A stretch of DNA of 64,000 bases, taken from positions 4,161,861 to 4,225,860 of the forward strand of contig NC_072467.1 of NCBI RefSeq assembly GCF_027596085.1, in the 5' to 3' direction. Shown piece after piece: positions 27,091-42,592 of this stretch. The notes under the pieces are model-generated. The model was not told where the DNA came from. It saw nothing but the letters and a program-made list of their open reading frames with translations, and did no database searches. The DNA is from Anoplopoma fimbria (taxonomy: Eukaryota; Chordata; Actinopteri; Perciformes; Anoplopomatidae). The translations under genes and the position numbers were made by a program. How positions within the stretch are numbered: the first letter of the stretch is position 1; the number at the start of each line of letters is the position of its first letter.

Positions 27091-27209
27091 TAAAGACCTC
27101 AGACCTCCTAACCAGAACCCAGTATCTGTCATCATAACCCACCTGCAGCAAATTTGTGTGTTCTGCATGCCGCATTTAATGAATTGTGTATCGTTTACCT
27201 CCTTCCATC

Positions 27210-27316
27210 ATGGCTTTAAAATGTCCCCAAATATGTGAATGTGTTGTGTTTACCTTTTTTATGTTAAGCTCTTTGACTTGCCCTGCTGCCGAAATGTGCT
27301 ATATAAATAAACTGGC
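27210..27316 (+). mobile_element. Possible transposon 3' tail
   Basis: TGTTAAGCTCTTTGACTTGC, then GAAATGTGCTATATAAATAAACTGGCCTT, resembles 3' ends common to many fish retroelements, ending in an AATAAA-containing segment. It begins about 120 bases after the SINE. Family and 5' limit are unknown. Confidence 0.4.
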
Positions 27317-28849
27317 CTTTTCTCCCCAGAGGCGGTGAGCTCAATTTCTGCATCGTGTTCAACCCAATGAATAGTAACACAGCTGTCGTGACCAGGCTAG
27401 TGGATAGTGAACAAAACATTTTTTAAGGTGAAATATAAACGTAAAGTAAAAAATATATTTTTTACTTTTGTTCCTCACCAAGAAGCTGCCTTGTTTCTTC
27501 CAGCTAAACCTGTCTATCTGACTGTATTGCACGTATCAGACCAGAGTAAATGAACTGTTTTCCAAAGGAATGACTATTGATCGATGACTGTATGTTTCTG
27601 CAGAGGGCAGATACTTTTGTTGTTTAATTTCTCCGTGAGCTCCTTCATTACGAGAGGTGCTCTGCATGCTCTACACTGATCTATATTCAGGGCCTAACCC
27701 CGCTTTTTGTGATAAGGATTACGCACATAGAGGCAGGGTAATTTGATATCCATTGATTGAGTCAAGAGCCAATCTGAAATTGAGGAATTGTAGTTATTGC
27801 TATTGATTTTAATAACTAGGCTGTTACAGTTCATTCAGTGCAGCTCCAGTCGATTCAGAAATTGAACTGTTCCCCATCTACTGAGAAAAAGACCAGTGGT
27901 ATAGTGGGTTATTGTGAAATATGCTGTGAACCAGTTTCAACAGTATGTTGTGGCATGATAACCAATGATGAAAATGGCCACAGCAATTACATAACACATT
28001 AACACCGTTTAAAAAATCATAGTATATGAAATGAGCAATCATGTGTAATATTAATGGATGTGGTATGTATGTGAGCCATTATCGCTCACTCTGCATAGAT
28101 ACTTTATTGTGCTGCACATGTTCTGTCAGCTCTTTCAATAACCCGTGGAGACCTTCACTCAAAGTTTCTACTGATCCATATTTAACGAGTTATTGGTTTC
28201 AGTCTCCCTCAGGAGGTTGTTTTCATTACAGATTTCAGTGCAAAGCTATAGACTATAGGTACCTTATGAAGCCATCTGTAAAGAATATTATACGTTCAAT
28301 GCCGAACCAAGGTTGTTTAATTTAAGAAATAGTAATGATTGTGTTTTAACAATTTTTTGTCATGTAACACTAAATGTATTAGATTTACCAAGCCAGAAAA
28401 CTAGTGCATTAAAAATGATATCATTAATGTTAATGTTATTATCAATTATCATCAGAGTTCTTGGTTTCCAGTAATAAAAGGAGTATTTTCTAAAGCGGCT
28501 ACGAGACTTTGCAAAGTACATTTCCAATATATTTCTTCCACGGGTCCAGGAGAGAGTTGTGGGAGTCTTAGCCTCAGGCAAGAAACTTTGGTCCAGCAGT
28601 GAGGTGTAAGGCTGAATACGTGTTGAAGCAAGTGTTGACTCATGGTTTTCAATAATTTTCATAACGGTGCAGAAAACATATGACAGGAGAGACAGAGAGA
28701 GTAACCAGGGTGAATTAAATCGGATGGTTAGCAGTCGTTTGTTCAAAATAATCTGACGTGCAGTCAGAACATTAACATTCTGTCATTTTTGGGCACATAT
28801 ATTTTATAGCAGCTTGTCTCCTGACCATACAGATTAGAGGTTGTAGTGA
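27317..28849. other. Non-coding, no gene seen
   Basis: A minus-strand frame at 28360-28746 (128 residues) has no recognisable domain and no codon pattern that persuades me. Nothing else stands out. Confidence 0.55.
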
Positions 28850-29231
28850 CTGTACAGAGGCACAGCAGTGTTTTGAGCAAAATGCCAACATCAACATGCT
28901 ACTTTGCTCTAAATGACAAAATGTGCAAATATCCCATCACCTTCCTTTTCGCGAAGGTGGTTGAAGGAATAAAAGAGGGAGGCTCTGTTCGCACGGTGGA
29001 ACAAGTCCGCCACTGGTGGATACTTTGAAGAAAACATATTTTGATCCAAAGAAGCCAAATTGCTCAAGTGGCTCCCTCAGTTCGACTTCATCATATTTTG
29101 ACATGATAAACGACATGTTGGGACATCGACCGTCAAGCCGAGACATGCTGGGACAATCCCTAGTCAAGCTGAGAATGGCGGTAACGTGGGATTCACTGGC
29201 CCCAATGATGAGGATGCGGCGAGCTTCTTAA
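28850..29231 (+). pseudogene. Decayed Myb/SANT-like (MADF-like) DNA-binding domain, frameshifted
   Basis: Two overlapping open frames in different phases join into one recognisable domain. The first (to about 29015) reads FAKVVEGIKEGGSVRTVEQV. The second (from about 29016) reads DTLKKTYFDPKKP, then a serine-rich stretch and YFDMINDMLGHRPSSR. The order of an RT-x-EQ-x-R helix, W-x-x-LKK-Y, a basic/Ser linker and F-x-x-(L/M)-x-x-(I/M)-LGHRP is that of Myb/SANT-like domains of transposon-derived fish proteins, such as the Harbinger MYB-like type. The shift falls near 29010-29016. No intact start or partner transposase is visible, so I read it as a dead transposon-type fragment. A normal exon of another gene is less likely. 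Confidence 0.55.
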
Positions 29232-29570
29232 AAAGGACCAGATGATGCTGGCAAGCTGGTAATGTAGCTGTTTGATGTATATACCTCATGGGGAGGGGGG
29301 GTTTACGTTCATCGGAATATGCTAGCTGCAAGTGAACGGTAATATTAGTGGAGTAGTCATTTTCATTATCATTGTAAAAAGCTTATCAGGAATATCGTCT
29401 TCATGTAAACGTAGTCAATGTCATGCAATTATATTTAAAGATATAATATTTGCAATCTAACTTTAGTGTGTTAATGTGCCAATATTGCTTATTGGCACCA
29501 ACTCCAAAGTACAACTGAGAGTGATGGGAATGTTGTTAGTTTTGCAGATATAATTGGTCATAAACTTATG

Positions 29571-29665
29571 AGGGCGACTGTGGCACAGGAGATAGATTGG
29601 GTCGTCCACTAATCAGAGGGATTGGGAGTTCCATCTGCAACATTGCCAACTGATTGACTTTAACA
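29571..29665 (+). mobile_element. tRNA-derived SINE head, fragment
   Basis: GGCGACTGTGGCACAGGAGA (A box TGGCACAGGAG) followed by TAATCAGAGGG and a degraded B-box region TGGGAGTTCCATC matches the head shared by the SINEs at 26.8 and 31.6 kb. The body and tail are not recognisable. Confidence 0.6.
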
Positions 29666-31594
29666 CAGAGGATGTAATATATTTCAGGTCAATCACCACA
29701 GATAAAACAAAGATGTTTTCATTTGTGGTCTGGGTGTATTAAGCAATCGTTGTTAAAATGAAATGTAAGAAGGACTTTTTCATGAATAGAATTAAATAAC
29801 TTCAGCTTTTACACCAACCAAAGCACATAATTATGCTTTTCATGTTGTTCAATGATGACACAAATGATGATTACTACAGAGGTGAAGCCTGCTAGTTTTA
29901 GGGTAATTAACATACTAATGTTAAGAATAATTCTGAAAGTGGTTGTATTAATTGTGGTAGTAACATAAAAGAGGATGAAAGAAAAGATTGTGATTTGTGC
30001 AAAGTTATATCATAGACAAAACAATCTTTGACTCTTTAACTTTGAGCCTTGAACATGTATTTATGTGTAATGCAATGGTGGAAGACGATCCTATACTAAA
30101 GTAAAGCTCTTAAAGTACTTAAGCTATATTGTACAAATGTAGTTAACAAGATGTTTTACTTTTATGTATAATGTTTTTGAATTAATAGTATGCATTTTTC
30201 TGTATGTTGCATTTTACTAAACAAGATGGTTAATGTTGCTTTAATTTAAACTACTTTATACACTATACCGTAGTTTAATCTAAAGCAATGCATCTTTTCT
30301 ATAAAATAATCATATGTTTGTAGCGTCGTAAAGTCAACTTTTTTTATGAGCTCAGGAAAACAGCCCAGTAGTTTATTTATCTTAAGAGGTAGGAAACTTT
30401 TTTTCTCAAACCAGAAAGGAACACTTGATCCTAATCTAAAGACACATGTTTTTTTACTGGACAGCAATGGTAAGAAAAATGTATGCACCTCCAATGATTT
30501 ACCAGAGAATTTGTACTTAAGTACAGTATTCGAGTGAATGTACTAAGTGAGGGTGGTCACTGTTGGCTTCTCTGCATGGAGCGATGCAGAGCCTGTGGTT
30601 GTGCAGCGAGAGGCAATCCTTGCTAAGGAGACGAAGCGTGGCTATTGCAGCTCTAAGTGGGAATGAATGGAGGGCTAATTTGATGGGAGCCACTTTTCTC
30701 CCTACCACATTTAAAACCCCATTACAGTCCACATCCACAGTGAATACCACACAGATCCTTTTGAGTTGAGTGAACTGCATAGGTCACACACACATACAAA
30801 TGCATGTAGTGTTTATGCTGCAATTTACCTCAATATGCAGTGTTGAAAAAAAACTGTTGGTTTAGAAATGACTGACTTAAGTAAATGTGTCGTGGCATTA
30901 TGGTTACTAGACCATGGACAATTCTGAGCCTTTCAAAAGTTATAGTTTCGTCGTAACATCTCGTCCTGCCCGTCTTTTCTGTTCTCACTCTCTCACATGC
31001 AGACAAACACTCACACCTACACACACACCTGCTATTGAGGCCCATTTGCACCCCTGCTGAGCTTCTATTTGGCTTTTAGACACAGGGACAGAGGACCACT
31101 GTTAAGAGAGCATGGTCTCTCACTGCACCCCAGCCCTCCTCAACTGTGAACAGCGGGAGGAAAAACACTCAAAGAGACGCTACTGTAGCACAAACAATGT
31201 AACACTTTACAATATGGTACACAAAAATGTGAGTTACTAAAGAACAAGTGAGGGACAACCATGATTATTAATTAGTTCCTGAATAAGTAAATCGAGGACT
31301 GTGATGATAATTGCTTAAGTCTATATAGTTGGACAAGGTATTAAGCTAACTTTAGATGGTACATTGTAATACATGTATGACTTATTTATAGTCAGTTTAA
31401 CACGAAAGCTTATTCTCCATTAGCGATACCATGGGGAGCTGCAGGTGCTTCAGTCTTCCCTCCTTCATTTCTTAAGCAGCATCAGCTCTTCAACACTGAC
31501 GGCAGGTCACAACTGGAAATGAGTTCTATACAAAGCTAAAAAAGCTAAAATTATAATTGTTAAATTTGACCTGCATTTGACCTATCTTAAGCAT
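29666..31594. other. Non-coding, possible conserved block
   Basis: No gene. The segment 30545-30770 is more GC-balanced than its surroundings and open on both strands (68 and 87 residues) without family likeness. It may be a conserved non-coding element. Confidence 0.5.
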
Positions 31595-31756
31595 TCAGTA
31601 GCAGTGGGCTGCTGTTAGGCGCCCCGGGGAGCAACTTGAGGTTCAATTCACTCAAGGACACTTCAACATGCGGGCAGGAGAAGCCCAAGATCCAACCGCT
31701 TATGTTGTGATTAAAGAACGTCCCGCTCCTACCCCTGAGCCACAGTCACCCCAAAC
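31595..31756 (-). mobile_element. tRNA-derived SINE, minus strand, 3' truncated
   Basis: Read on the minus strand from 31756: GTGACTGTGGCTCAGGGGTA (A box), a head with a weakened B box, then a body with GTGTCCTTGAG and CAAGTTGCTCCCCGGGGCGC, matching the body of the SINE at 26.8 kb. No UnaL2-type tail is visible beyond about 31595. Confidence 0.7.
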
Positions 31757-33581
31757 AAGTTCACTAGAAACTCATCATTATCTACTACACACTCCTCGAT
31801 TCTGAGTTATTCAGATACTACATGTTAACGATTCATTCACTATCAGGTTGTTTCTCAATTGTTCCATTCACATTTTTGTGCACCAAATTGTAAATTCTTG
31901 TCACAAACACAGTGTAACACCAGCATCCATATGCAGACACACTCACAAAGAGAAGCTGCTAGCAGCCCTGTTGTGAGGGATCACCTTCATGGGATTAGAA
32001 CAGGTAGAACCTGACTGAGGCGTGGCAGAGGTTTGGATGCACAAATGGCTTGCTCGTACATATGTGTTTCTGCACAAGTGTGTTGGAGAATGTAAGCTTA
32101 TGTGTGTGTGTCTACTGTATTGTCTGTGTGAGATCTCATGTGTAGGAGTACAGTATGTGGAGAGGGAAAATATCAATATGTTACAGGATTGTTTTTTTTT
32201 TTTCTCACTGCTGTTATCTTTGCTTTCCCACCTCCATTACACCCCCATCAGCCTTGGATGGATTAAATCAGCAATAAAGACCTCCATCCATGTCTCTGTA
32301 AGAGACATGAGACACATTAACAGTACAAAGACAATGAGCAGTCTTCTACCTACTGGCAGATTTAACAGCATCTATAATTGTTCTGCCTGCTGTTTTGTTG
32401 TGTACATATTTAGGTGTACGTGTTTGCGTTCTCATACAGGCTTCCATGCGTTCGTGTACGTAAAAACACCTGAGATGTAGCAGGAAATGTGTTAGGCACA
32501 GCACCCTGGGCAGTGCACATTCAGAAGCTCGGCAAATGATTAGAAATGGTTTTTATTGATATTGTAAATGCGTTTTACACAGGCAAGGCTGCCAAGGGGA
32601 TAAAAGACTCATGCTATCAAAGCCACGTGTGGCAGGCCTCCCACAACGCAGCACTGCGTGTGTGTGTTCCAGTGTGCGTTTGCCTTTGTTTGAGTGTTTT
32701 TCATAGCTTTTCTTTTAATTACCCCCCTTGCGAATTAGCTGAGGAATGGGAGACTGGCTATGCAATGTTAAGTATCTTTGGCTGGGAATTATCTGTTTAG
32801 TGTGTTCTGTTTGATCTTCAAGAATAAGTCATTAGTTTGCAAGCAATCTGCTCCCTCTCCATCCCTCCCTTTAACTCCTGTTCTCTTCTTTTTCTCCTCC
32901 CCTGCGAAGTGTCTTTATTTAGGCAGTTTTCTTTGGAGCAGAGTGACTCAAATTGTCCAGTTACATAACAAAAAGGACAAGGAGATGTTGTGAGAAAGGG
33001 AGGGTTTGGTAAGGACATGGTTAACGGAAGAGATGGAGAGAACAAGTGAACGACAGAGGATGTGAATCTTTACTTCCAGCTCAACGGGGAAATGAAGAGG
33101 TTCGTTGTACAGTACATTGCACACAGCGCGAGGAGACGGCATCCTCTAGCTGCGAGGCACAAGCAAAGATTGAAAGTGTGAGTGTGTGTGTTTGTGTAGT
33201 TCTCAGACAGAGTGCAGATAAGAAGATTGTTAACACTGGATGAAGAGCAACCATTAGATGGTAATTGGCTGACCAGATGCTCTTCTTACTGCATACAAAT
33301 TACAGTCTTTAACTTCACCATGCCTCTGGCTTACTCCATGCCATTGCTGGTTAGTGTATATACACAACTGGAGCCTTCACTCACAAGTATACTCCTACTA
33401 TTTTTAGGACCCATACTGTACACAACCTCATAGACCACAACAATCTTTTATATTTATGTTCCTTTCCTGTTTAACTTTGACAGTGAAGTGTTTTTCAGTG
33501 ATTCTCTTGTCTGTATTTGAGATACAAGATTGTGTTGTCAAATACTGTAATGTTTCAGTAAAAAAAAAAAAGTAAAAGCGA

Positions 33582-33584
<3 letters not shown>
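31757..33584. other. Non-coding, no gene seen
   Basis: A plus-strand frame at 32022-32480 (152 residues) is Cys/Val-rich from TGTG-type sequence and shows no domain. No gene recognised. Confidence 0.55.

Positions 33585-33626
<42 letters not shown>
33585..33626 (+). repeat. (TC)n microsatellite
   Basis: About 42 bases of TC repeat preceded by an A-rich run at about 33560-33571. Confidence 0.95.
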
Positions 33627-33629
<3 letters not shown>

Positions 33630-33934
33630 TTCACTCTGGGCTGTTTGCTTGGTGTTTCAGGGTTACTCAGAGCACTTTCTAAGTCTTTTTCAGACAGGGT
33701 GCCAAACTGTGTCAATGCCAAGAGAAGCATTAGCGGACCCTGCGCAGTCCTGCAGTCCTCCCCCCCCAAAATGGATATTAATAAACCCTGCTCCGTCTAG
33801 CATCTACTCTCCTACCAGTCCCACTTCTTCTCCCTCTCATCCCCCTTTAATCCCCTCCTATCTTGCACTCCATCCTCCTTTTCATTTTCTGTCTCCAGTC
33901 CTTTTCCCCTTAAGTGTCAATAACTCTTGCTTGC

Positions 33935-36710
<2,776 letters not shown>

Positions 36711-36790
36711 GGCCTGTTCCTGAAGTGCTAATCGCACGTGGGGGCCAGTTCTCCGCCAAACATATTGTTGGAGGGCCAAACCCCCCTTCC
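36711..36790. mobile_element. Possible hAT-like element end
   Basis: CACAGGCCTGTTCCTGAAG followed by GGGGGCCAGTTCTCCGCC and GGAGGGCCAAACCC resembles the 'gggccg/ggccaa'-rich ends of hAT relics. A segment at 35991-36012 (TTCTCAACCACTGGGCCAGG) has a similar style, but the two do not form a clear inverted pair. Weak call. Confidence 0.25.
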
Positions 36791-37460
36791 CACTCCACGG
36801 GCCCCTCTGCAACCGCACACCTTCCATATTTAAAACCCTGCTTCTGTATTTATTGAACTCCTCGCTTCTGGTTCTCCCTTGTTTTCTCTTCCCTTGTGGT
36901 TACATTGGTTTGGGCTTCCATTTTCAAAATACAATTGGGCTTAAAGTAGCAATGGGCTCTTAAACACAGAGTCTGCAGTGCTACTACAGGATCCTGTCTG
37001 CAGTGGGAAACCAGTACTACCTCATACAGGTCTCTTCTTCACCATCGAAACGCAAGAGCTGCAGAATTATTGGTGTTAATATTTAAATTATGCATAAACA
37101 AATGACCATATTGGTTTGAAGTAGTCTGACTGCATCTACCTGATTAGAGCTGATATCTCCATATGAGAGCATGCATCCAGCATGAAAGCAGAGTGCTGTG
37201 ACTGATGAGGTCTCCATCTATTCTAGAGAATAGGTGTTTAGTTACATTTGAAGTTAAACATTCATTGTATATTTATGGACGTAACATTTGTAGGGCTGAT
37301 TGCTTTCCCTGAGTGATTGTGAAGAACACCTGTGCAGGCTAATAAAAGATACAGACATGACATGCACATGGGCATGCACGCAGAAAATTAGCATGCACTT
37401 GAATGCACTTGTGTGAGATCTTTTCTCTGTATTACTCTCACACTTTCACTCTCTCTCACA

Positions 37461-37461
<1 letters not shown>

Positions 37462-37509
<48 letters not shown>
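37462..37509 (+). repeat. (CA)n microsatellite
   Basis: About 48 bases of CA repeat preceded by a CT/CA-rich imperfect lead-in. Confidence 0.95.
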
Positions 37510-37512
<3 letters not shown>

Positions 37513-39425
37513 AAGGGCTGCTCATTTGGCTAACAGACCTCATTACACGGGTGGATGGACCATCGACCCCTTGGTGGAGAAATTAAAGAAATCTCCCTTT
37601 TCTTCTCTTCCATCCAGAATGTGTGACATGATGTCCTGGAGTTATTTACCTGATCTCTGTAGCATGACAGCTAATCTCACCTGTAGCCCCGAGACCAAAA
37701 CGTGCATGACAGCTAAAATGTCTGCAACGAATTTAGGTGGACAGATACATGTTTTCAAATTTGTTCTGTGATTTCTGAGAGCAAACATGAACATAATGAG
37801 CTTCCTGATGTTAATTGTTACTGCAATTAAATGACACAATGTTTAATAAAACATGCAGCATTTGCAGCAGTAGCTTTTAACTGGGATTGGCATGCTTCAC
37901 TAGTTGACATGTCAAAGTCAATTCACTGGTCACAGTGGTCACTACATGGTCTGAGAAAGGCCTTATATTGAGTTGACAAAATTACATCACCTAAATGATT
38001 GAATGCAGGGATGGGTCCCAATGTTTTTGAAGTTTGAGGGACTTATATGTGTGATGTCTTTACCTCTGCTGCTTCAATTGTTGTCTTCTTTTTCTAATCA
38101 CTATCTTGCAAAGCACAAAACTTTATGGAAAATTAAAGGTGCATCCATTTAATTACATTTTTCTTAAAAAATATGCTAAAAAAGCAAACATTTTTCAGTG
38201 TCAGCATATTACAAGTGTTACCTGTAATGTATTTGCTTTAGAACATAAAACAGCATATAAATTAACAGATGTCACATTGGGAAGAGAGTAAAAGCATTAC
38301 CACAGTGTTCCCTATACTCACACAAACACTAGCTATGTAGGCTGTGTGCTGGAATGTGGTTGCTGGCCATCACATCAAATTACTGTTCAGAGACCCTTTA
38401 AAATAAAACAGCTTAGAGCATGTACTGTATGGTTCATATATTGACACCTACACACGTACACCGATGCACACTCATGTGTAAACATGTGATATGTTATGCT
38501 AATATCACCTCATATCTCAAGGGGCCAGTTTAGATGTTATTAATATTTGTTAATTTAAGTCTGATGACAGTGTTACTTCTATTTATTCTAATTGTAAGGC
38601 AATCAGGGGATCCAGATGTGTCCTAAAGACTGCGGGCCTGTTATGCAATCTGTGGCCACAGCCATGGAGACTCAAATTATCATGACAACACTAATTAACA
38701 TAATGACAACCAGTTAAATCCCCACCACAGCTGGGCTCTGGTCAACATGGTAACACATCACAGCCAAGTGTTCTTGACATCCTTTCCAGAACATTGGGCA
38801 TAGTGTCCCACACAAACGCTCTGTCTCACACAACCACACCCACTCACACACATACACACACACACACACCGCTCACTGCACTGCACACACACATGAACAC
38901 AGAGGCATACTGTAGACACACACACAAATATAAGCCTTAGGAGGTGTATATGTGTGACAGGATTTGGGAACAGCTTGAGGCCATGTCTCATCTTTTGTGA
39001 ACTCCCAGCTGCAGGCCAGTGGAGAAAAAAACTATCAAACCAATGAAGCTTGGTGAGGAGTGTTTGTGTGACCGTGCGAATACATCACAGCTGCACATGT
39101 GACCGTCAAGAGCCGTGGGGGAAAATACATCCAGTTAAATTGGGCCACTGTCCCCTCCCCTCAGTCATCCTCTCAGCCTGCCTCCTTCATTGAGAAATCT
39201 CCAGGACTTTGAGGTCACTCTTGGCCACTACCATGCCTCGTCTCTCCTCCCGCCTTCCCTCCCATCTAACTTCTGCTCATATATTGAATCCCTTCAAACT
39301 TGCACCCTGAAGAACCAATCTCCACTAAAGATGTCAGACAATAGTTTCATGCTGATCAAATGAGACAGTGTGTCAGTTCCATCACAGGCCACAGGGAACA
39401 GTAGGAGCAAGTGAAATTGTTTGTG

Positions 39426-39546
<121 letters not shown>

Positions 39547-41322
39547 TGAGAGCCTGCACGTGCATGATAGGTAATATGTCCATGTGATTGTGTGTGCGCA
39601 TAGGCGTATTAAATTACAATTGTCCAGACGTGTGTGCATGTGTGTCTGCATGCAATGTTGCGGCATTGAGATATTGCCTCGGAGAGCATGCAGGAAAAAG
39701 AGAGGATGGAAAGGAGGGATGAGCCGGGAGAAGGATGAGAGGTACATCAAGCAGAATGAAAACGGTCTCTGCCACAGAATAACTGTTGTGGCATATATGA
39801 TTTATGATGTGAATCAAGCACTGTCTCTCTTTCTGTTGGTGTGATATGATAGTCCATATCTTTCCTTTAAATAAAATGCCACTAATTATAGATGGTAAAT
39901 GGTAAGAAAAAAACTTGTCGGCAATATCACAATCCTATAATAAATTCTGGCCATGTCCACTACTGTTTGTATGATTTCTCCATCTACAGCTACATCTGTG
40001 CTTCCTTAAATTTCCTTATATGTTATGTGTTTCCTTAGAGAGCCTGAGACTTCTGCTGGCGTAGGCCTCTTAAGTCCACTGAGACATTGTATTGTATATT
40101 CAAAGAAAGCCTGATAGGCAGCACAATTTCTTGGAGCTATTAGCATTTAATACAATGGGTTTTTTCAAAATCTTTTTCTTTTTTATATGTTCTCCCTCTA
40201 AGACCATGTCTTCTGCAAAAAAAAAAAAGTAATCCATTTTAGAGTTTTGGATTACAGCAAAAAGTGTCTTCATGCATTGTGAAAATACAGCTTGGCAAAC
40301 ATGTTGCACAGGAAGGCCAATTCAAAAGATACTTAGATCTGCAACCTTCTGGAGAATTGAATGAACAACGGAAGTTTATGGTTAGGGGAGTTGTGTAGTT
40401 AAAGTCAATATGTATTTTGAGGTCTATGCAAGTGAATGGGTTGGTTAAATAACACCCTTGGTATGATTTTGTTCACTATTGGCATGATGAGACAACGCCC
40501 TGTCTTGAATTCACAAACTGTGCCAGATAAACCTATTATTTAGTGCAGCTGTGCTACAACAATTAATTGAACAAATGACAGGGCCTGAAGAAAACAGACA
40601 TGGATGGAGATAGAAGATGACGATGAAGAGGAGAATATATGAAGTTTTCTGTCACATCGTAATTGTTTTTAGGAACAAATCTTAAAACTTGCTAAAAGCT
40701 TTGATTTATTCAAATTTCAACAGAAGATCTAAATATAGGAAAATTAGCTTTTCTTACTGTTATCTAATGCCTCTTTCAAATGTAACCCACTTCCAAATTC
40801 ATTTGCATGACACATATTGTTGATAACATTCAGCAAAGACTTTCAGCTGCTTGTGCCGTTCTTTCTGCATGCATTCGGTAATTGTTTACACAAGCCTTAA
40901 CGAATGGCTCTTTAAATATTCAGTGTCTTTCACACCTTTAATAGACTTTAATTGTATGAGATACACACAATTTTATGAGATTTGTTTTCCTTTGCACACA
41001 GTCACAGTTATTGCTTTTATTTTATAGTCTCTTTACATAACATAATGAATGCAATTTCAAAGCGTTGCCAAGCTTTATAATAAGACCTGCTTATGAAAGA
41101 TAAAAAAACCAGACCTGGGCATTTAACCTTCCCTTTTCTTTTGCATATTCAGTGACACTTAATATTGCAGAGCAGCGATAGCATTCTCCATTTGCGTCAG
41201 CCACATTAACTCCTTTAATAACAGGCTTTTTACCTGACTTTTGACTTATGTTAAAATGTAATATTATATAAAATGCATTAAGTCCAACACCATGGCTTTC
41301 CAAATCAGTTCATTGAACTTTT

Positions 41323-41361
41323 AACTCACTATTCGGATGTTCGAACTGTCGCTCCCTTAAA
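41323..41361 (+). repeat. Inverted repeat, left arm
   Basis: This 39-base segment is the inverse of 42554-42592, with 35 of 39 bases matching. It starts AACTCACTAT and ends CTCCCTTAAA. Both arms face inward and enclose about 1.2 kb. They could be terminal inverted repeats of a non-autonomous DNA element or two independent insertions of one family. Confidence 0.65.
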
Positions 41362-41525
41362 CATTTGGTCCATCGGTTTTGAAATTCAGTCATAGCCATC
41401 AGTGCAACGTGCACACAGACACACACATGCAGCTTCAGCCTTTTCCTCTGGGTATTGCTGATGTGACAGAGAAAACCTGGTCTGATGTAGCAGGATGAAG
41501 ATTACAAATGCAAGCTTTTACATAT

Positions 41526-41636
<111 letters not shown>

Positions 41637-42488
41637 CATTGAGCAGATGGATAAAGTAGGAAGGATGTGACCAGAGGAATGATGCATGACAGGGACAGCT
41701 GTGCTAAGCTCACTTCATTCAAGATATACCAGCTCAGTCACCGTACACTGGCAGCGGGGCAAAGTGTGGAAGCGAGACACAAGTGCAAACATACCAGATG
41801 CCTGTTATGCAGACGCTAAAAGGAAAAAAAATAACATATTGCATATTTTAGAGGAACAAATGTGAATGCATTACAAATGGTGTGGCCAAACAATGTTCCC
41901 CCTCTGTATTGTTTCCCTTCGTTGACTTTACAGAGACTTCAAGACCATCATCACAATACAGACAACATATTATGTGGTGCGGTCAATGTCAGGGACAGAT
42001 TTCTAAATTCTGATTAATTGATATGTTTGTACACATTAAAAAAATAAAAATAATAATCTCATTCCAATCTTTTCATCTATTGGACTTTGGAGACAGGATA
42101 GGAAAGGGTGGATAGTTTTAACACGTGGTTGGGATTTGTTTGTCATCTACACCTAACTTAATGTGGCTGCAGTTAATGCTTCACATGATGAAGAGATAAC
42201 AATTGCAAAAACAATGTCTCAATACAACAAAGAAGAAACTACCCTGGATTCAAAGTAATATGAAGTCATGGTTGAGTTTCCTTCACAGTTAAGCCGCTCC
42301 TAACTTGTCTGTTTTATATTATGATTACGGACAAGTGCAATGAATTATAGAGTGGACCGGACGTTTAACAGAGGACTAAACTACTTGTGCCCTGTGATTG
42401 CATTTCAGATCATGAGCCATTGTAATCTGAGGCGATCTATTTAATCTACATCAACTTCTACAAACAGTAGACAAATATAGGCACTTTA

Positions 42489-42552
42489 TGTAAGTCTACT
42501 ATCAACACAATGACATCAAAAACGATGTCATTGTGTTGATAGGAGACTTACA
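42489..42552. repeat. Near-perfect hairpin, 29-bp stem with 6-base loop
   Basis: The left arm 42489-42517 and right arm 42524-42552 are reverse complements with one mismatch (A at 42498 against G at 42543). The loop is AAAAAC (42518-42523). The sequence is mixed, so this is not a simple-repeat artefact. A recent fold-back duplication, a MITE end or a small-RNA precursor are the possibilities. Confidence 0.85.
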
Positions 42553-42553
42553 C

Positions 42554-42592
42554 TTTAAGGGAGTGACAGTTTGAACATCCACATAGTGAGTT
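42554..42592 (-). repeat. Inverted repeat, right arm
   Basis: Partner of 41323-41361. On the minus strand it reads AACTCACTAT to CTCCCTTAAA with four differences from the left arm. Its inner edge almost touches the strong hairpin at 42489-42552. Confidence 0.65.
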
